This document shows positions 1 to 6,087 of a DNA stretch of 6,087 nucleotides, in pieces. The stretch spans positions 1 through 6,087 of the forward strand of contig DOWN01000083.1 in the NCBI GenBank assembly GCA_003519545.1, read 5' to 3'. The DNA is from Bacteroidota bacterium (GTDB taxonomy: Bacteria > Bacteroidota > Ignavibacteria > Tepidaquicellales > Tepidaquicellaceae). Position numbers and translations under genes: made by a program. The notes under the pieces are model-generated. The model saw only the letters and a program-made list of their open reading frames with translations. It ran no database searches and was not told where the DNA came from. Each line of letters begins with the position of its first letter. Within the stretch, counting starts at the first letter, position 1.

Positions 1-1
1 T

Positions 2-97
2 GTTATATTAAGGTCGGGAGAATTAAAATTTATCGGATTCATAATTATTGTTTTGATGTTAGCAATTACATGGTTCGTTTTAAAAAAATTAATTTAA
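2..97 (+). CDS. C-terminal end of a membrane protein (partial, cut by window start)
   Basis: An open reading frame enters from the left edge in frame 2 and ends at the TAA at 95-97, giving 31 residues. The visible part is a short polar stretch (RSGELK) followed by one hydrophobic segment of about 20 residues (FIGFIIIVLMLAITWFVL) and a basic end (KKLI). This is the pattern of a final membrane helix with a cytoplasmic basic tail. The stop lies 7 bp before the TTG of the next small membrane gene on the same strand, so the two may be co-transcribed. The family cannot be named from this fragment, and its start lies outside the window. The call rests on the open frame, the hydrophobic pattern and the tight spacing only. 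Confidence 0.5.
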   Translation, partial: VILRSGELKFIGFIIIVLMLAITWFVLKKLI

Positions 98-104
98 TTG
101 TAAT

Positions 105-320
105 TTGAAAGATATTTCAGGATTGTTAATTTATTCTATTGTGTTATCAGTGTTTTGCGGATTGGCTTATATTTTATTTAGAGTGAAAGGTTTAAAAATA
201 CCTAAAGATAAAATGAAGAGAGGGAATTATTTTTATGATTTAATTCAAATCGGAACTCTACTTCTATTTCTTTTTATTATTGTTATTTTGATTATCGAAA
301 AATTTAGAAACAGCAGTTAA
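105..320 (+). CDS. Small two-helix membrane protein of unknown function
   Basis: This is a 71-residue protein of a family I do not recognise. It has a hydrophobic segment at about residues 6-25 and a second at about 47-64. Between them lies a strongly basic loop (residues 26-40, including KIPKDKMKRG), which suggests a hairpin with the loop in the cytoplasm and both ends outside. The only reasonable start is TTG at 105. The frame is open upstream only to 93, just after a stop at 90-92, and the next in-frame ATG (residue 37) would remove the first helix. No Shine-Dalgarno sequence is visible. It sits 7 bp after another membrane-protein end and 41 bp before the secreted dehydrogenase gene, all on the same strand. 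Both hydrophobic segments and the charge pattern argue for a real gene, but no function can be assigned. Confidence 0.6.
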   Translation: MKDISGLLIYSIVLSVFCGLAYILFRVKGLKIPKDKMKRGNYFYDLIQIGTLLLFLFIIVILIIEKFRNSS

Positions 321-361
321 TTAAATTTTTTGCAATTAAATTTTTATTTGAAAAAATTAAA

Positions 362-1852
362 ATGTTAAAAATAATTGTTCATTCTTTTCTGTTTATTCTG
401 TTCACTTTTATTTCTAATAACACTTCAAACGCTCAATACATTCCAATTGATGCTTTTCCAAATTTAACTGTTTTTAAACCCACTGAACTTACACAATCGC
501 CGGACGGCAGTGACCGATTTTTTATTGTAAGTCAAACAGGACAAATTAGAGTTTTCAAAAATTTTCAATCAGTATCTAATTCGGATATGAAAATGTTCCT
601 CGATATAGAATTGGTTGATAGTGTTACTCAATCAGGTTTTCAGGGAGTTTACACTATGGCGTTTCATCCGAACTTTGCAACGAACAGATATTTTTATGTT
701 TATTATTCTGTTGGAAGTGTTGCCAATATGGTAAATAAAGTTGCTAGATTTACAGTAAGTGATAATAATCCGGATTCCGCTCTCCCTTCAAGTAAACTTG
801 ATATCTTATCAATCCCATATAATAATTCTGAACATAATGGCGGAAAGATGGCTTTCGGTAATGATGGTTTTTTATATATAAGTTTAGGTGACGGCAGTCC
901 CGGTTCAGGCGGTGATCCTGAAAACAGAGCACAGAATAAATCTGACCTTCGTGGAAAAATTCTCCGCATTGATGTTAATAGTTCTTCAGGTGGAAATAAT
1001 TATTCAATACCTGTTACAAATCCTTTTTATAATAATACTTCCGGATTCAGACAGGAAATTTATGCACTTGGTTTCAGAAATGTATGGAAATTTGAATTTG
1101 ACTATGCTACAAATACACTTTGGGCGGCTGATGTAGGGCAGGGAAGAATGGAAGAAATTGATACCGTTATCAATGGTGGTAATTACGGTTGGAGATATAA
1201 AGAAGGTACACTTTGTTTTAATCCACCCACAGGTTGTGATACAATTCCCGGATTAATAAATCCGATTTTTGAATATCCGCATAACATTGGACTATCAATT
1301 ACAGGCGGTTATGTTTATCGGGGAAGAAATATGCCGGGACTTGTTAATAAATATATCTATGCTGATTATATACTTGGTAAAGTTTGGGCTTTAACATATC
1401 AGAATATAAGTCCGCCAACATCTCAATTACTTTTTGACGTTCAGCATTATATAACTGACTTTGCAATTGACACCGCTAAAAATCTTTATTACGTTAATTA
1501 TGGATTCAGTAGTTCACCTAAAATTTATAAAATAATAGATACGAACAGTACATATATATTGAGTTTAAACACAGCGATTCCTGAAAATAATATTTTGTAT
1601 CAGAACTACCCTAATCCGTTTAATCCAACTACGGAAATTAAATTCAGTATTACAAAATCCGGTATTGGAAATTTATCAATTTATGATGTGAATGGAAAAT
1701 TAATAGATGAATTGGTTAATACGTATTTAAAAGCAGGAACATATTCTGTTAAATTTAATTTGAACAATAAACAGATTTCAAGCGGAATTTTGTTTTATAA
1801 ACTGACAAGTGAAAATTTTTCTGAAACGAAAAAAATGGTGATAGTAAAATAA
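362..1852 (+). CDS. Secreted PQQ-type sugar dehydrogenase-like beta-propeller protein with T9SS C-terminal sorting domain
   Basis: This 496-residue protein matches the glucose/sorbosone dehydrogenase family (GSDH), which are six-bladed propellers that oxidise sugars with bound PQQ. A signal peptide covers residues 1-24 (basic start, hydrophobic core, likely cut at SNA/Q). Family motifs follow in order: GFQGVYTMAFHPNFATNRYF (92-111), EHNGGKMAFGNDGFLYISLG (157-176) with GDG at 176-178, GDPENRAQNK (184-193), RGKILRID (197-204), GFRNVWKFEFD (237-247), ADVGQGRMEEID (256-267), NGGNYGWRYKEG (271-282) and GGYVYRG (315-321). By family knowledge, H158 in HNGG and R239 in FRN correspond to the active-site His and Arg of soluble glucose dehydrogenase. 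Residues about 405-496 form a T9SS type A sorting domain, with YPNPFNPTT at 416-424 and the ending KKMVIVK. The protein should therefore be exported and then secreted or attached to the cell surface. Substrate and true PQQ use are not shown; many relatives are annotated only as PQQ-dependent sugar dehydrogenase. Confidence 0.9.
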   Translation: MLKIIVHSFLFILFTFISNNTSNAQYIPIDAFPNLTVFKPTELTQSPDGSDRFFIVSQTGQIRVFKNFQSVSNSDMKMFLDIELVDSVTQSGFQGVYTMAFHPNFATNRYFYVYYSVGSVANMVNKVARFTVSDNNPDSALPSSKLDILSIPYNNSEHNGGKMAFGNDGFLYISLGDGSPGSGGDPENRAQNKSDLRGKILRIDVNSSSGGNNYSIPVTNPFYNNTSGFRQEIYALGFRNVWKFEFDYATNTLWAADVGQGRMEEIDTVINGGNYGWRYKEGTLCFNPPTGCDTIPGLINPIFEYPHNIGLSITGGYVYRGRNMPGLVNKYIYADYILGKVWALTYQNISPPTSQLLFDVQHYITDFAIDTAKNLYYVNYGFSSSPKIYKIIDTNSTYILSLNTAIPENNILYQNYPNPFNPTTEIKFSITKSGIGNLSIYDVNGKLIDELVNTYLKAGTYSVKFNLNNKQISSGILFYKLTSENFSETKKMVIVK

Positions 1853-1854
1853 TT

Positions 1855-3453
1855 TTAATTTTTAAATTCAGTTGATCTGTAAACCATAATTCCCTGGTCA
1901 TAATATAAAAATTTATATTTGTCTGCAAGTTGCGGTGGTATATCCTTCACGCTTCCTCCGGTAGTATATTTTATTTTGCTTTCATCCATAAATAAAATCC
2001 ATTCAATCTCTTTGTAATTATTCCAAAGAGTATCTCTGAATCCTTCAGGATCAAAAACATAATATCTGTCTGTCATATCTATTCTTGCGTTTGGCATTAA
2101 GTTAATTTCATTATTCGCTATCAATACCTTTCCACCTTTGTAATTTTTATCCATATAGTCTGCGAGTCTTATATATCTCTGCTCTGCGTATTTAAGTGAA
2201 TATGCCTCATAATATCCCGGTGAGTTCATCGGGAATCCGTAATAATTATCATATAGGTAAAATGAAAATATTATAATAATGAAAATTGATTTGAGACTTC
2301 TGTTTAGTTTAAAAATGTTTGAAACATATAAAATAAAAAAAGATGCAAAGATACAGACTGCGGGTAATAGATATAAACCATATCGCGAATTCAAATATCC
2401 ATACACAGGACTGCCCGGCAGTATAATAAATATCTGACCTTTATACAAAGAAAAAATTGTAAGTGGTATAGTGGATAAAAGAAGAAAAACAAAGAGTGAA
2501 TTTTTCTTTATGTTCTTAAGTGTGAAATAACAAAACAATCCAATCAAAGAAAGGTATGAAATGAAATAAGTAGAGTTTAATGCGATAGATTCAAATGTTG
2601 TGGATATGGAAGCATTCAAATTATTCTTTGCAAATAGACCTCCTGTTTTTTCAATATCTTTTGCAATCAATTCCGAAGAGAATTGTCCTCTCTGAAAACT
2701 TAATATATCACCGTAATATAAATAATTAAATAAGAACCAGGAGAAAACAATTGCACCGGTAAAAATACTGAACGCAAATAGATTTATTAAATATTTTTTC
2801 CGGAAAATAAAACAATGTGCTATCAAAATAATCACCGCAAAGAATGAAAAGAACCAGCCCTCATATCTTGTCCCTGCAGCAAGACTTGCCAGTATCCCTG
2901 CGAATACAAGATATTCAGCATCGCCGCTTCTTTGCCATCTTACCATCAAATAAACCGAACAAGTTATAAAAAAAATAAATAAATTCTCACTCATCCCTGT
3001 TGACTGGAAATATAAAATGTTGGGATTGAATGCAAACAATAAAAATCCAAACCAAGTTACAAACGGATCATCTGTTAAATTTTTTAATAACTTAAAAATT
3101 ATAGCCGCATTGAAAACAAAAAAGAAAAAATTTATTAACGCTGCACCGACTCCTGAGTGCCATAAGTAATCAATATAAACAAAGGGAATGTTTATTATCG
3201 TAGGTATAGGTAACCAAACTGTTCCTATCTGTTGAAGTATTCCGGGGCTTAATGAATCATATATTTTTCTCGAAATGTCTAATCTTCTGTAAGAGTCACC
3301 ATATGCAAATTGTAACTGATTTGTAAATGAATAATATTGAGCGATTAATCCGGTTATACCTGCGAGTATAATAGCAGGGTAAATCCTGAACTGAATAAAC
3401 TCTTTATAAAATAACCTGAAAAAAAATTTAAAATTTTTCAAAATGAATACCAA
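1855..3453 (-). CDS. GT-C type integral membrane glycosyltransferase (ArnT/PMT-like, GT39/GT83 superfamily)
   Basis: This is a 532-residue polytopic inner-membrane protein. One helix at about 26-43 is followed by a large first external loop with YGDSYRRLDISRKIYDSLSP (51-70) and GTVWLPIP (77-84). Roughly ten more hydrophobic segments lie between about 88 and 402, and a soluble C-terminal domain of about 130 residues (403-532) follows. The acidic residues D53 and D59 in the first loop fit the catalytic-acid position of GT-C enzymes. FNPNILYFQSTGMSENL (142-158) and AAGTRYEGWF (192-201) recur in ArnT/PMT-like proteins. Such enzymes move a sugar from a polyprenyl-phosphate carrier to an acceptor on the periplasmic side. 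No ATG start exists in this frame. The candidates are TTG at 3453 and TTG at 3441-3439, which overlaps the upstream TGA as TTGA. It is the last gene of the glycan unit, and its stop lies 2 bp from the convergent dehydrogenase stop. Donor and acceptor are unknown. Confidence 0.8.
   Translation of the reverse strand: MVFILKNFKFFFRLFYKEFIQFRIYPAIILAGITGLIAQYYSFTNQLQFAYGDSYRRLDISRKIYDSLSPGILQQIGTVWLPIPTIINIPFVYIDYLWHSGVGAALINFFFFVFNAAIIFKLLKNLTDDPFVTWFGFLLFAFNPNILYFQSTGMSENLFIFFITCSVYLMVRWQRSGDAEYLVFAGILASLAAGTRYEGWFFSFFAVIILIAHCFIFRKKYLINLFAFSIFTGAIVFSWFLFNYLYYGDILSFQRGQFSSELIAKDIEKTGGLFAKNNLNASISTTFESIALNSTYFISYLSLIGLFCYFTLKNIKKNSLFVFLLLSTIPLTIFSLYKGQIFIILPGSPVYGYLNSRYGLYLLPAVCIFASFFILYVSNIFKLNRSLKSIFIIIIFSFYLYDNYYGFPMNSPGYYEAYSLKYAEQRYIRLADYMDKNYKGGKVLIANNEINLMPNARIDMTDRYYVFDPEGFRDTLWNNYKEIEWILFMDESKIKYTTGGSVKDIPPQLADKYKFLYYDQGIMVYRSTEFKN
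3438..3453 (-). other. Coupled stop/start junction (barrel TGA with TTG starts of the GT-C gene)
   Basis: The barrel gene ends with TGA at 3440-3438. The downstream frame offers TTG at 3453-3451 (16-bp overlap) and TTG at 3441-3439 (4-bp TTGA overlap, analogous to the common ATGA). Upstream in that frame there are only sense codons back to paired TAA stops near 3490, with no ATG. Either start implies reinitiation by ribosomes finishing the barrel gene. The second start would give a 528-residue protein. Confidence 0.5.
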
Positions 3454-4244
3454 AGATTGATCGATCCTGAAGGTCCAACTCCGACATTATTACCTGTAAT
3501 GATATATTCACTTCCCAAACCTAATCCGAACATTTTATTAAATTTATAAAGTAATGTTCCTGAATATTTAAGTGAATTAAAAGTGAAGTTAAAAGATTTA
3601 ACATATTCTAACCCTGTAAAAAAATCAATTTTTTCCGAGAGGGAAACACCTCCACCACCGATTATTTTTATCTGTGATTCTTTATTAATGTTGTCTTTAT
3701 ATCTGTAATATAATTGTCCTGTCAGATAAAATTTTTCATAACCTTTACCAATAAGTCCTCCCGTTTCAAATTCCCAAAACTCACCTCCGAGTTCCGGCTT
3801 CTCATTCTTCGGGAAATTTAATGGTGGTGTCACGGTTAATGAAGCAGATGTTATAATGTCAGGATAGTCAGTAAATTGTTTAATAATTCCGATAGTCGGA
3901 TTTGAAAATCCACCTGATTTTTCTTTGACAAAATTATCTGTATAACTTAAATCTGCAAAAGAAAATCCCGTAAAAACTCCAAAACCATTTCCAATTCCGA
4001 TTGAAAAATATCCGCCTATTTCAACTTTGTAAAATTCTCCGTCATTGAGCGAAGAAATTCTGTTTCCATTTGCATCAAAAAAAGATGAACTGTATGAAAC
4101 CCGCGGTCCAATTATCAAAACGCCTTCTCCCGCTTTAGGTACCCATTGTGCATTAACTTCTGTGCCTGAAAATAAATTAAGCAACAGAACCGGAAGGAGT
4201 AACATCATCCCCTTTGTTTTGTAAATTATTTTTTTCAGAATCAT
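3438..4244 (-). CDS. Small outer-membrane beta-barrel protein, XagA-like
   Basis: This 268-residue protein is probably exported to the outer membrane. A long signal peptide spans residues 1-32: a basic start (ILKKIIYKTKG), a hydrophobic core (MMLLLPVLLLNLF) and a likely cut at VNA/Q. The mature part is rich in Gly, Tyr and Phe with alternating hydrophobic residues (for example YFSIGIGNGFGVFTGFSFAD at 79-98). It ends in the aromatic NLWYSF, with a terminal Phe as in many outer-membrane barrels. The opening WVPKAGEGVLII, followed by SYSSSFFDANGNR (50-62) and GEFYKVEIGGYF (69-80), resembles the start of XagA proteins, which are coded beside a glycosyltransferase in Xanthomonas. That match is from memory of the family pattern. 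The first 68 bp overlap the end of the upstream synthase gene. Starts at M13 or M14 would shorten the overlap but lose the basic signal region. It may act as an outer-membrane partner or exit for the glycan; a general PF13557-like barrel is the alternative. Confidence 0.7.
   Translation of the reverse strand: MILKKIIYKTKGMMLLLPVLLLNLFSGTEVNAQWVPKAGEGVLIIGPRVSYSSSFFDANGNRISSLNDGEFYKVEIGGYFSIGIGNGFGVFTGFSFADLSYTDNFVKEKSGGFSNPTIGIIKQFTDYPDIITSASLTVTPPLNFPKNEKPELGGEFWEFETGGLIGKGYEKFYLTGQLYYRYKDNINKESQIKIIGGGGVSLSEKIDFFTGLEYVKSFNFTFNSLKYSGTLLYKFNKMFGLGLGSEYIITGNNVGVGPSGSINLWYSF
4177..4244 (-). other. 68-bp dual-coding overlap between synthase tail and barrel signal peptide
   Basis: The last 22 codons and the stop of the family 2 synthase (residues about 604-625, polar: DSEKNNLQNKGDD then VTPSGSVA) share DNA with residues 1 to about 23 of the barrel protein in another frame. 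The shared bases thus also encode the basic and hydrophobic parts of the signal peptide. If the barrel instead starts at M13 (4208) or M14 (4205), the overlap falls to 32 or 29 bp. An overlap on the same strand suggests translational coupling. Confidence 0.6.
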
Positions 4245-6054
4245 TATTATTAATATCTTTAAAAATAGGCTGACGTTGAATTGAAGAAAGCCCGTGGTTT
4301 GTTTTTTCCCAGTAAAATGGTTTATAAATTAACTGCAATGCACCTTTCCAAGCCGCGTAACTCATAATTATCCAGTATAAAGGCATCAGAAATGCATAAG
4401 GAATACTTGAATATTGTTTTTTAATAATACAAGGAATCAAATGTAAAATAACGTAAATAATATTTCCGAGAATTAAATTAAAAATCGCTATTGAAGTAAT
4501 TTCAGGTGTGAATAAATAATCTGTTAATGATTTATCAATTAATGAAACAAACGTCACAAGCCATAAAATAGGATTTAACAATGGCATAATGATATTACCG
4601 CCAAAGGTAAAGAAGAAATAAAAAGTTTGTTTCAATCCCATTTTTTTAAATAGTCTTATGGGATGTCTTGTATGCACTAAAAATGTCTGAACATATCCTT
4701 TTATCCATCGTGATCTTTGCCTAATCCAGTTCCCAACTTCTAAGTTTGCTTCTTCCAGAGTAGTTGAGTTTAACATTGATGTCTTTAAATTTTTCATAAC
4801 AATTCTGATTCCTAAATCAGCATCTTCTGTAACATTGTAAGGATCCCAACCTCCGAGTTTTTTCAATTCTTCAGTTTTGAAGTGATTACTTGTTCCGCCA
4901 AGCGGTAGAGGTGCACCTATATAATCCAATCCCTGTAACCAAAAATCAAACCAGAAAGTATATTCAATAGCGAAACATCTTGCAAGAGCATTTTCGTAAT
5001 AATTAAAATAATTCAAATGACCCTGTAAGCAAACATAATCCTTTGGCAATTTTCTGAAAGCAACGACTGCCTTTACTAACTGATCTCTGTCAGGTTCATC
5101 TTCCGCATCATAGATAACAACATATTCACCCTTAGCACGATATAAACCGTAATTACACGCTCTTGGTTTTGTTTTAACGTCTGCGTTTGGAACAATCGTA
5201 ACGTCTATGAATTTTATATATTGTTTATATTCGTCAAGTGTCATGCCTTCAATTACAACCTGAGGTTCACCAATTAAGCCAAGTCTTCTTGCCGCAGTTA
5301 TTGTTTCATCATCATTTTCTTCAATTAATATCTGAACATCGAGTTTATCTTTCGGATAATATAAATCATTCATATGTTTAATGATTTCCGGCAATACTCT
5401 CGCTTCTTTGTAAACAGGAACAAGCACTGAATATACAGGCATCGAAGTTATATCAGCATCATAAACTTCCTTCTGAGTAATGTTTACTCCGATTTGAGAA
5501 TGTTTAAATCCGCGTGTTGCAATAAAAATCTTGAACGGATTTATAATGAAATAATATATATTTAAAAGACTGAATAAAATTATAAAGATAGTTACATTAC
5601 CGAGAATTGCCGATGCACCTAATAAAATACAAACAAGATAAATGAAATATTTTTGCCAGGGATAAATTACTTTATAAGCCGAGTCCGCAGGATTTCTTTC
5701 TCTTAACTCACTCATTGCTTTATAAGCATGTTCATCTTTATAACCGAAGTCCAAAGCAATTTCAATGGCGTCGTATGAGGCAATTCCTAACTTAACTCTG
5801 CGATTAAATATTTTTTCAAGTTCTTCAAATATTTTTATACTGAATGGATTTGAAGTCGCGACTTTGATATAATCATCAGTGATTTCAGTTATAAAAATTA
5901 GATTTTTTCTGATTGTGTTATAGGGTAATATCGTAGCCAAATCAAAATTAGAAACTAACTCTCTGTTTGAAATGAAATCAATTTTTAATAACTCCGCTAA
6001 TTCTTTATAGAAATTTTCATCTACATCTAATTTATATTTACGGATGTAATTCAT
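4177..6054 (-). CDS. Processive-type family 2 glycosyltransferase with MshEN/T2SSE_N-like N-terminal domain (XagB-like)
   Basis: From the ATG at 6054 this is a 625-residue membrane enzyme. Residues about 16-105 resemble the GspE/MshE N-terminal fold (LAELLKIDF, then LPYNTIRKNLIFI and IKVATSNPFS). Two membrane helices lie at about 135-180. The GT2 catalytic core follows with YSVLVPVYKE (208-217), EENDDET (245-251), KPRACNYGL (297-305), the metal-binding DAED (316-319), GGTSN (386-390), the TED motif with catalytic acid (409-411) and QRSRW (446-450, Q..RW). These are the D, DxD, TED and QxxRW signatures of cellulose/chitin/PNAG-type synthases. Three or four more hydrophobic segments lie at about 477-576, and PFYWEKTNHGL (579-589) closes the fold. 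No PilZ domain is present. A polar tail (about 600-625) overlaps the next gene by 68 bp. The frame stays open to the window edge, so the real start may be further upstream. The enzyme should polymerise a nucleotide-sugar into a surface glycan; the sugar is unknown. Confidence 0.88.
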   Translation of the reverse strand: MNYIRKYKLDVDENFYKELAELLKIDFISNRELVSNFDLATILPYNTIRKNLIFITEITDDYIKVATSNPFSIKIFEELEKIFNRRVKLGIASYDAIEIALDFGYKDEHAYKAMSELRERNPADSAYKVIYPWQKYFIYLVCILLGASAILGNVTIFIILFSLLNIYYFIINPFKIFIATRGFKHSQIGVNITQKEVYDADITSMPVYSVLVPVYKEARVLPEIIKHMNDLYYPKDKLDVQILIEENDDETITAARRLGLIGEPQVVIEGMTLDEYKQYIKFIDVTIVPNADVKTKPRACNYGLYRAKGEYVVIYDAEDEPDRDQLVKAVVAFRKLPKDYVCLQGHLNYFNYYENALARCFAIEYTFWFDFWLQGLDYIGAPLPLGGTSNHFKTEELKKLGGWDPYNVTEDADLGIRIVMKNLKTSMLNSTTLEEANLEVGNWIRQRSRWIKGYVQTFLVHTRHPIRLFKKMGLKQTFYFFFTFGGNIIMPLLNPILWLVTFVSLIDKSLTDYLFTPEITSIAIFNLILGNIIYVILHLIPCIIKKQYSSIPYAFLMPLYWIIMSYAAWKGALQLIYKPFYWEKTNHGLSSIQRQPIFKDINNNDSEKNNLQNKGDDVTPSGSVA

Positions 6055-6087
6055 AATAACTCTCTCATCTATAGAGTCATTATATTG
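6055..6087 (-). other. Possible 5' extension of the family 2 glycosyltransferase gene, cut by the window end
   Basis: Read on the - strand, these 33 bp continue the synthase frame without a stop and encode QYNDSIDERVI directly before the ATG at 6054. No ATG, GTG or TTG start occurs in this frame between 6055 and the edge. No Shine-Dalgarno sequence or clear promoter precedes the ATG. In GspE/MshE-type domains, a segment like R..xxLVxxGLIxxxxLxxxL precedes LAELLGxxF, and ERVIMNYIRKYKLDVDENFY fits that position loosely. The domain may therefore begin before the window edge. Confidence 0.45.

Noticed and set aside
2..320. One membrane protein split by a frameshift between the 2-97 and 105-320 frames
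   Set aside because: The first frame ends after a natural basic C-terminal tail and the second begins with its own plausible start and helix; nothing indicates a broken continuous domain.
329..350. Bacteroidota-style promoter before the dehydrogenase gene (TTTG at 329-332 and a TTTG at 347-350)
   Set aside because: The TAnnTTTG element has a mismatch, the spacing of about 10 bp is far below the expected 19 or so, and such motifs are common by chance in this AT-rich DNA.
750..932. Open frame of 60 codons on the - strand inside the dehydrogenase gene
   Set aside because: It is short, has no family features and overlaps the well-supported + strand gene.
703..969. Open frame of 88 codons on the - strand inside the dehydrogenase gene
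   Set aside because: It lies wholly inside a clear GSDH coding region with conserved family motifs and shows no recognisable domain; it is a shadow frame.
888..1136. Open frame of 82 codons on the + strand in another frame of the dehydrogenase gene
   Set aside because: It is out of frame with conserved propeller motifs that cover the same bases, and nothing suggests a frameshift.
1846..1856. Inverted repeat AAAAT-A-ATTTT at the convergent stops as a terminator
   Set aside because: The stem is only five A/T pairs with a one-base loop and cannot form a stable hairpin.
4177..6054. Cellulose synthase BcsA
   Set aside because: The GT2 core motifs are shared, but there is no C-terminal PilZ domain, the N-terminal domain is of GspE type, and no bcsB, bcsZ or bcsC genes adjoin.

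Overview
The window is AT-rich and very densely coded, with G+C by eye around one third. It looks like a chromosomal segment from a bacterium of the Bacteroidota/Chlorobiota/Ignavibacteriota group, and Ignavibacteriota-like organisms fit best. Three things support this. The secreted protein at 362-1852 ends in a type IX secretion (T9SS) sorting domain of the YPNPFNPTT kind, which is very common in Ignavibacteria and relatives. Gene starts lack clear Shine-Dalgarno sequences. Two of the likely starts are TTG. This is an inference from sequence style; no marker gene is present.

Layout. The left part runs on the + strand. It holds the last 31 codons of a membrane protein (2-97), a 71-residue two-helix membrane protein of unknown role (105-320), and a complete secreted PQQ-type sugar dehydrogenase-like beta-propeller with a T9SS tail (362-1852). 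The right part runs on the - strand as a tight, overlapping three-gene unit, read from right to left. It starts with a family 2 glycosyltransferase carrying an MshEN/T2SSE_N-like N-terminal domain (6054-4177, reading frame open to the window edge). Next is a small outer-membrane beta-barrel protein that resembles the XagA family (4244-3438). Last is a polytopic GT-C type glycosyltransferase (3453-1855). The two blocks converge with only 2 bp between their stop codons.

How the genes may work together. The - strand unit looks like a compact surface-glycan machine. The family 2 synthase would polymerise a sugar at the inner membrane and could extrude it. The barrel would be the outer-membrane partner or exit. 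The GT-C enzyme would add a sugar from a polyprenyl-phosphate donor on the periplasmic side. A synthase with a GspE-like N-terminal domain next to an XagA-like barrel recalls the xagAB part of the Xanthomonas xag biofilm cluster; here the third gene is a GT-C enzyme. The + strand dehydrogenase is probably functionally separate.

There is no tRNA, rRNA, CRISPR array, insertion sequence or long repeat visible, and no gene-free stretch longer than about 41 bp.
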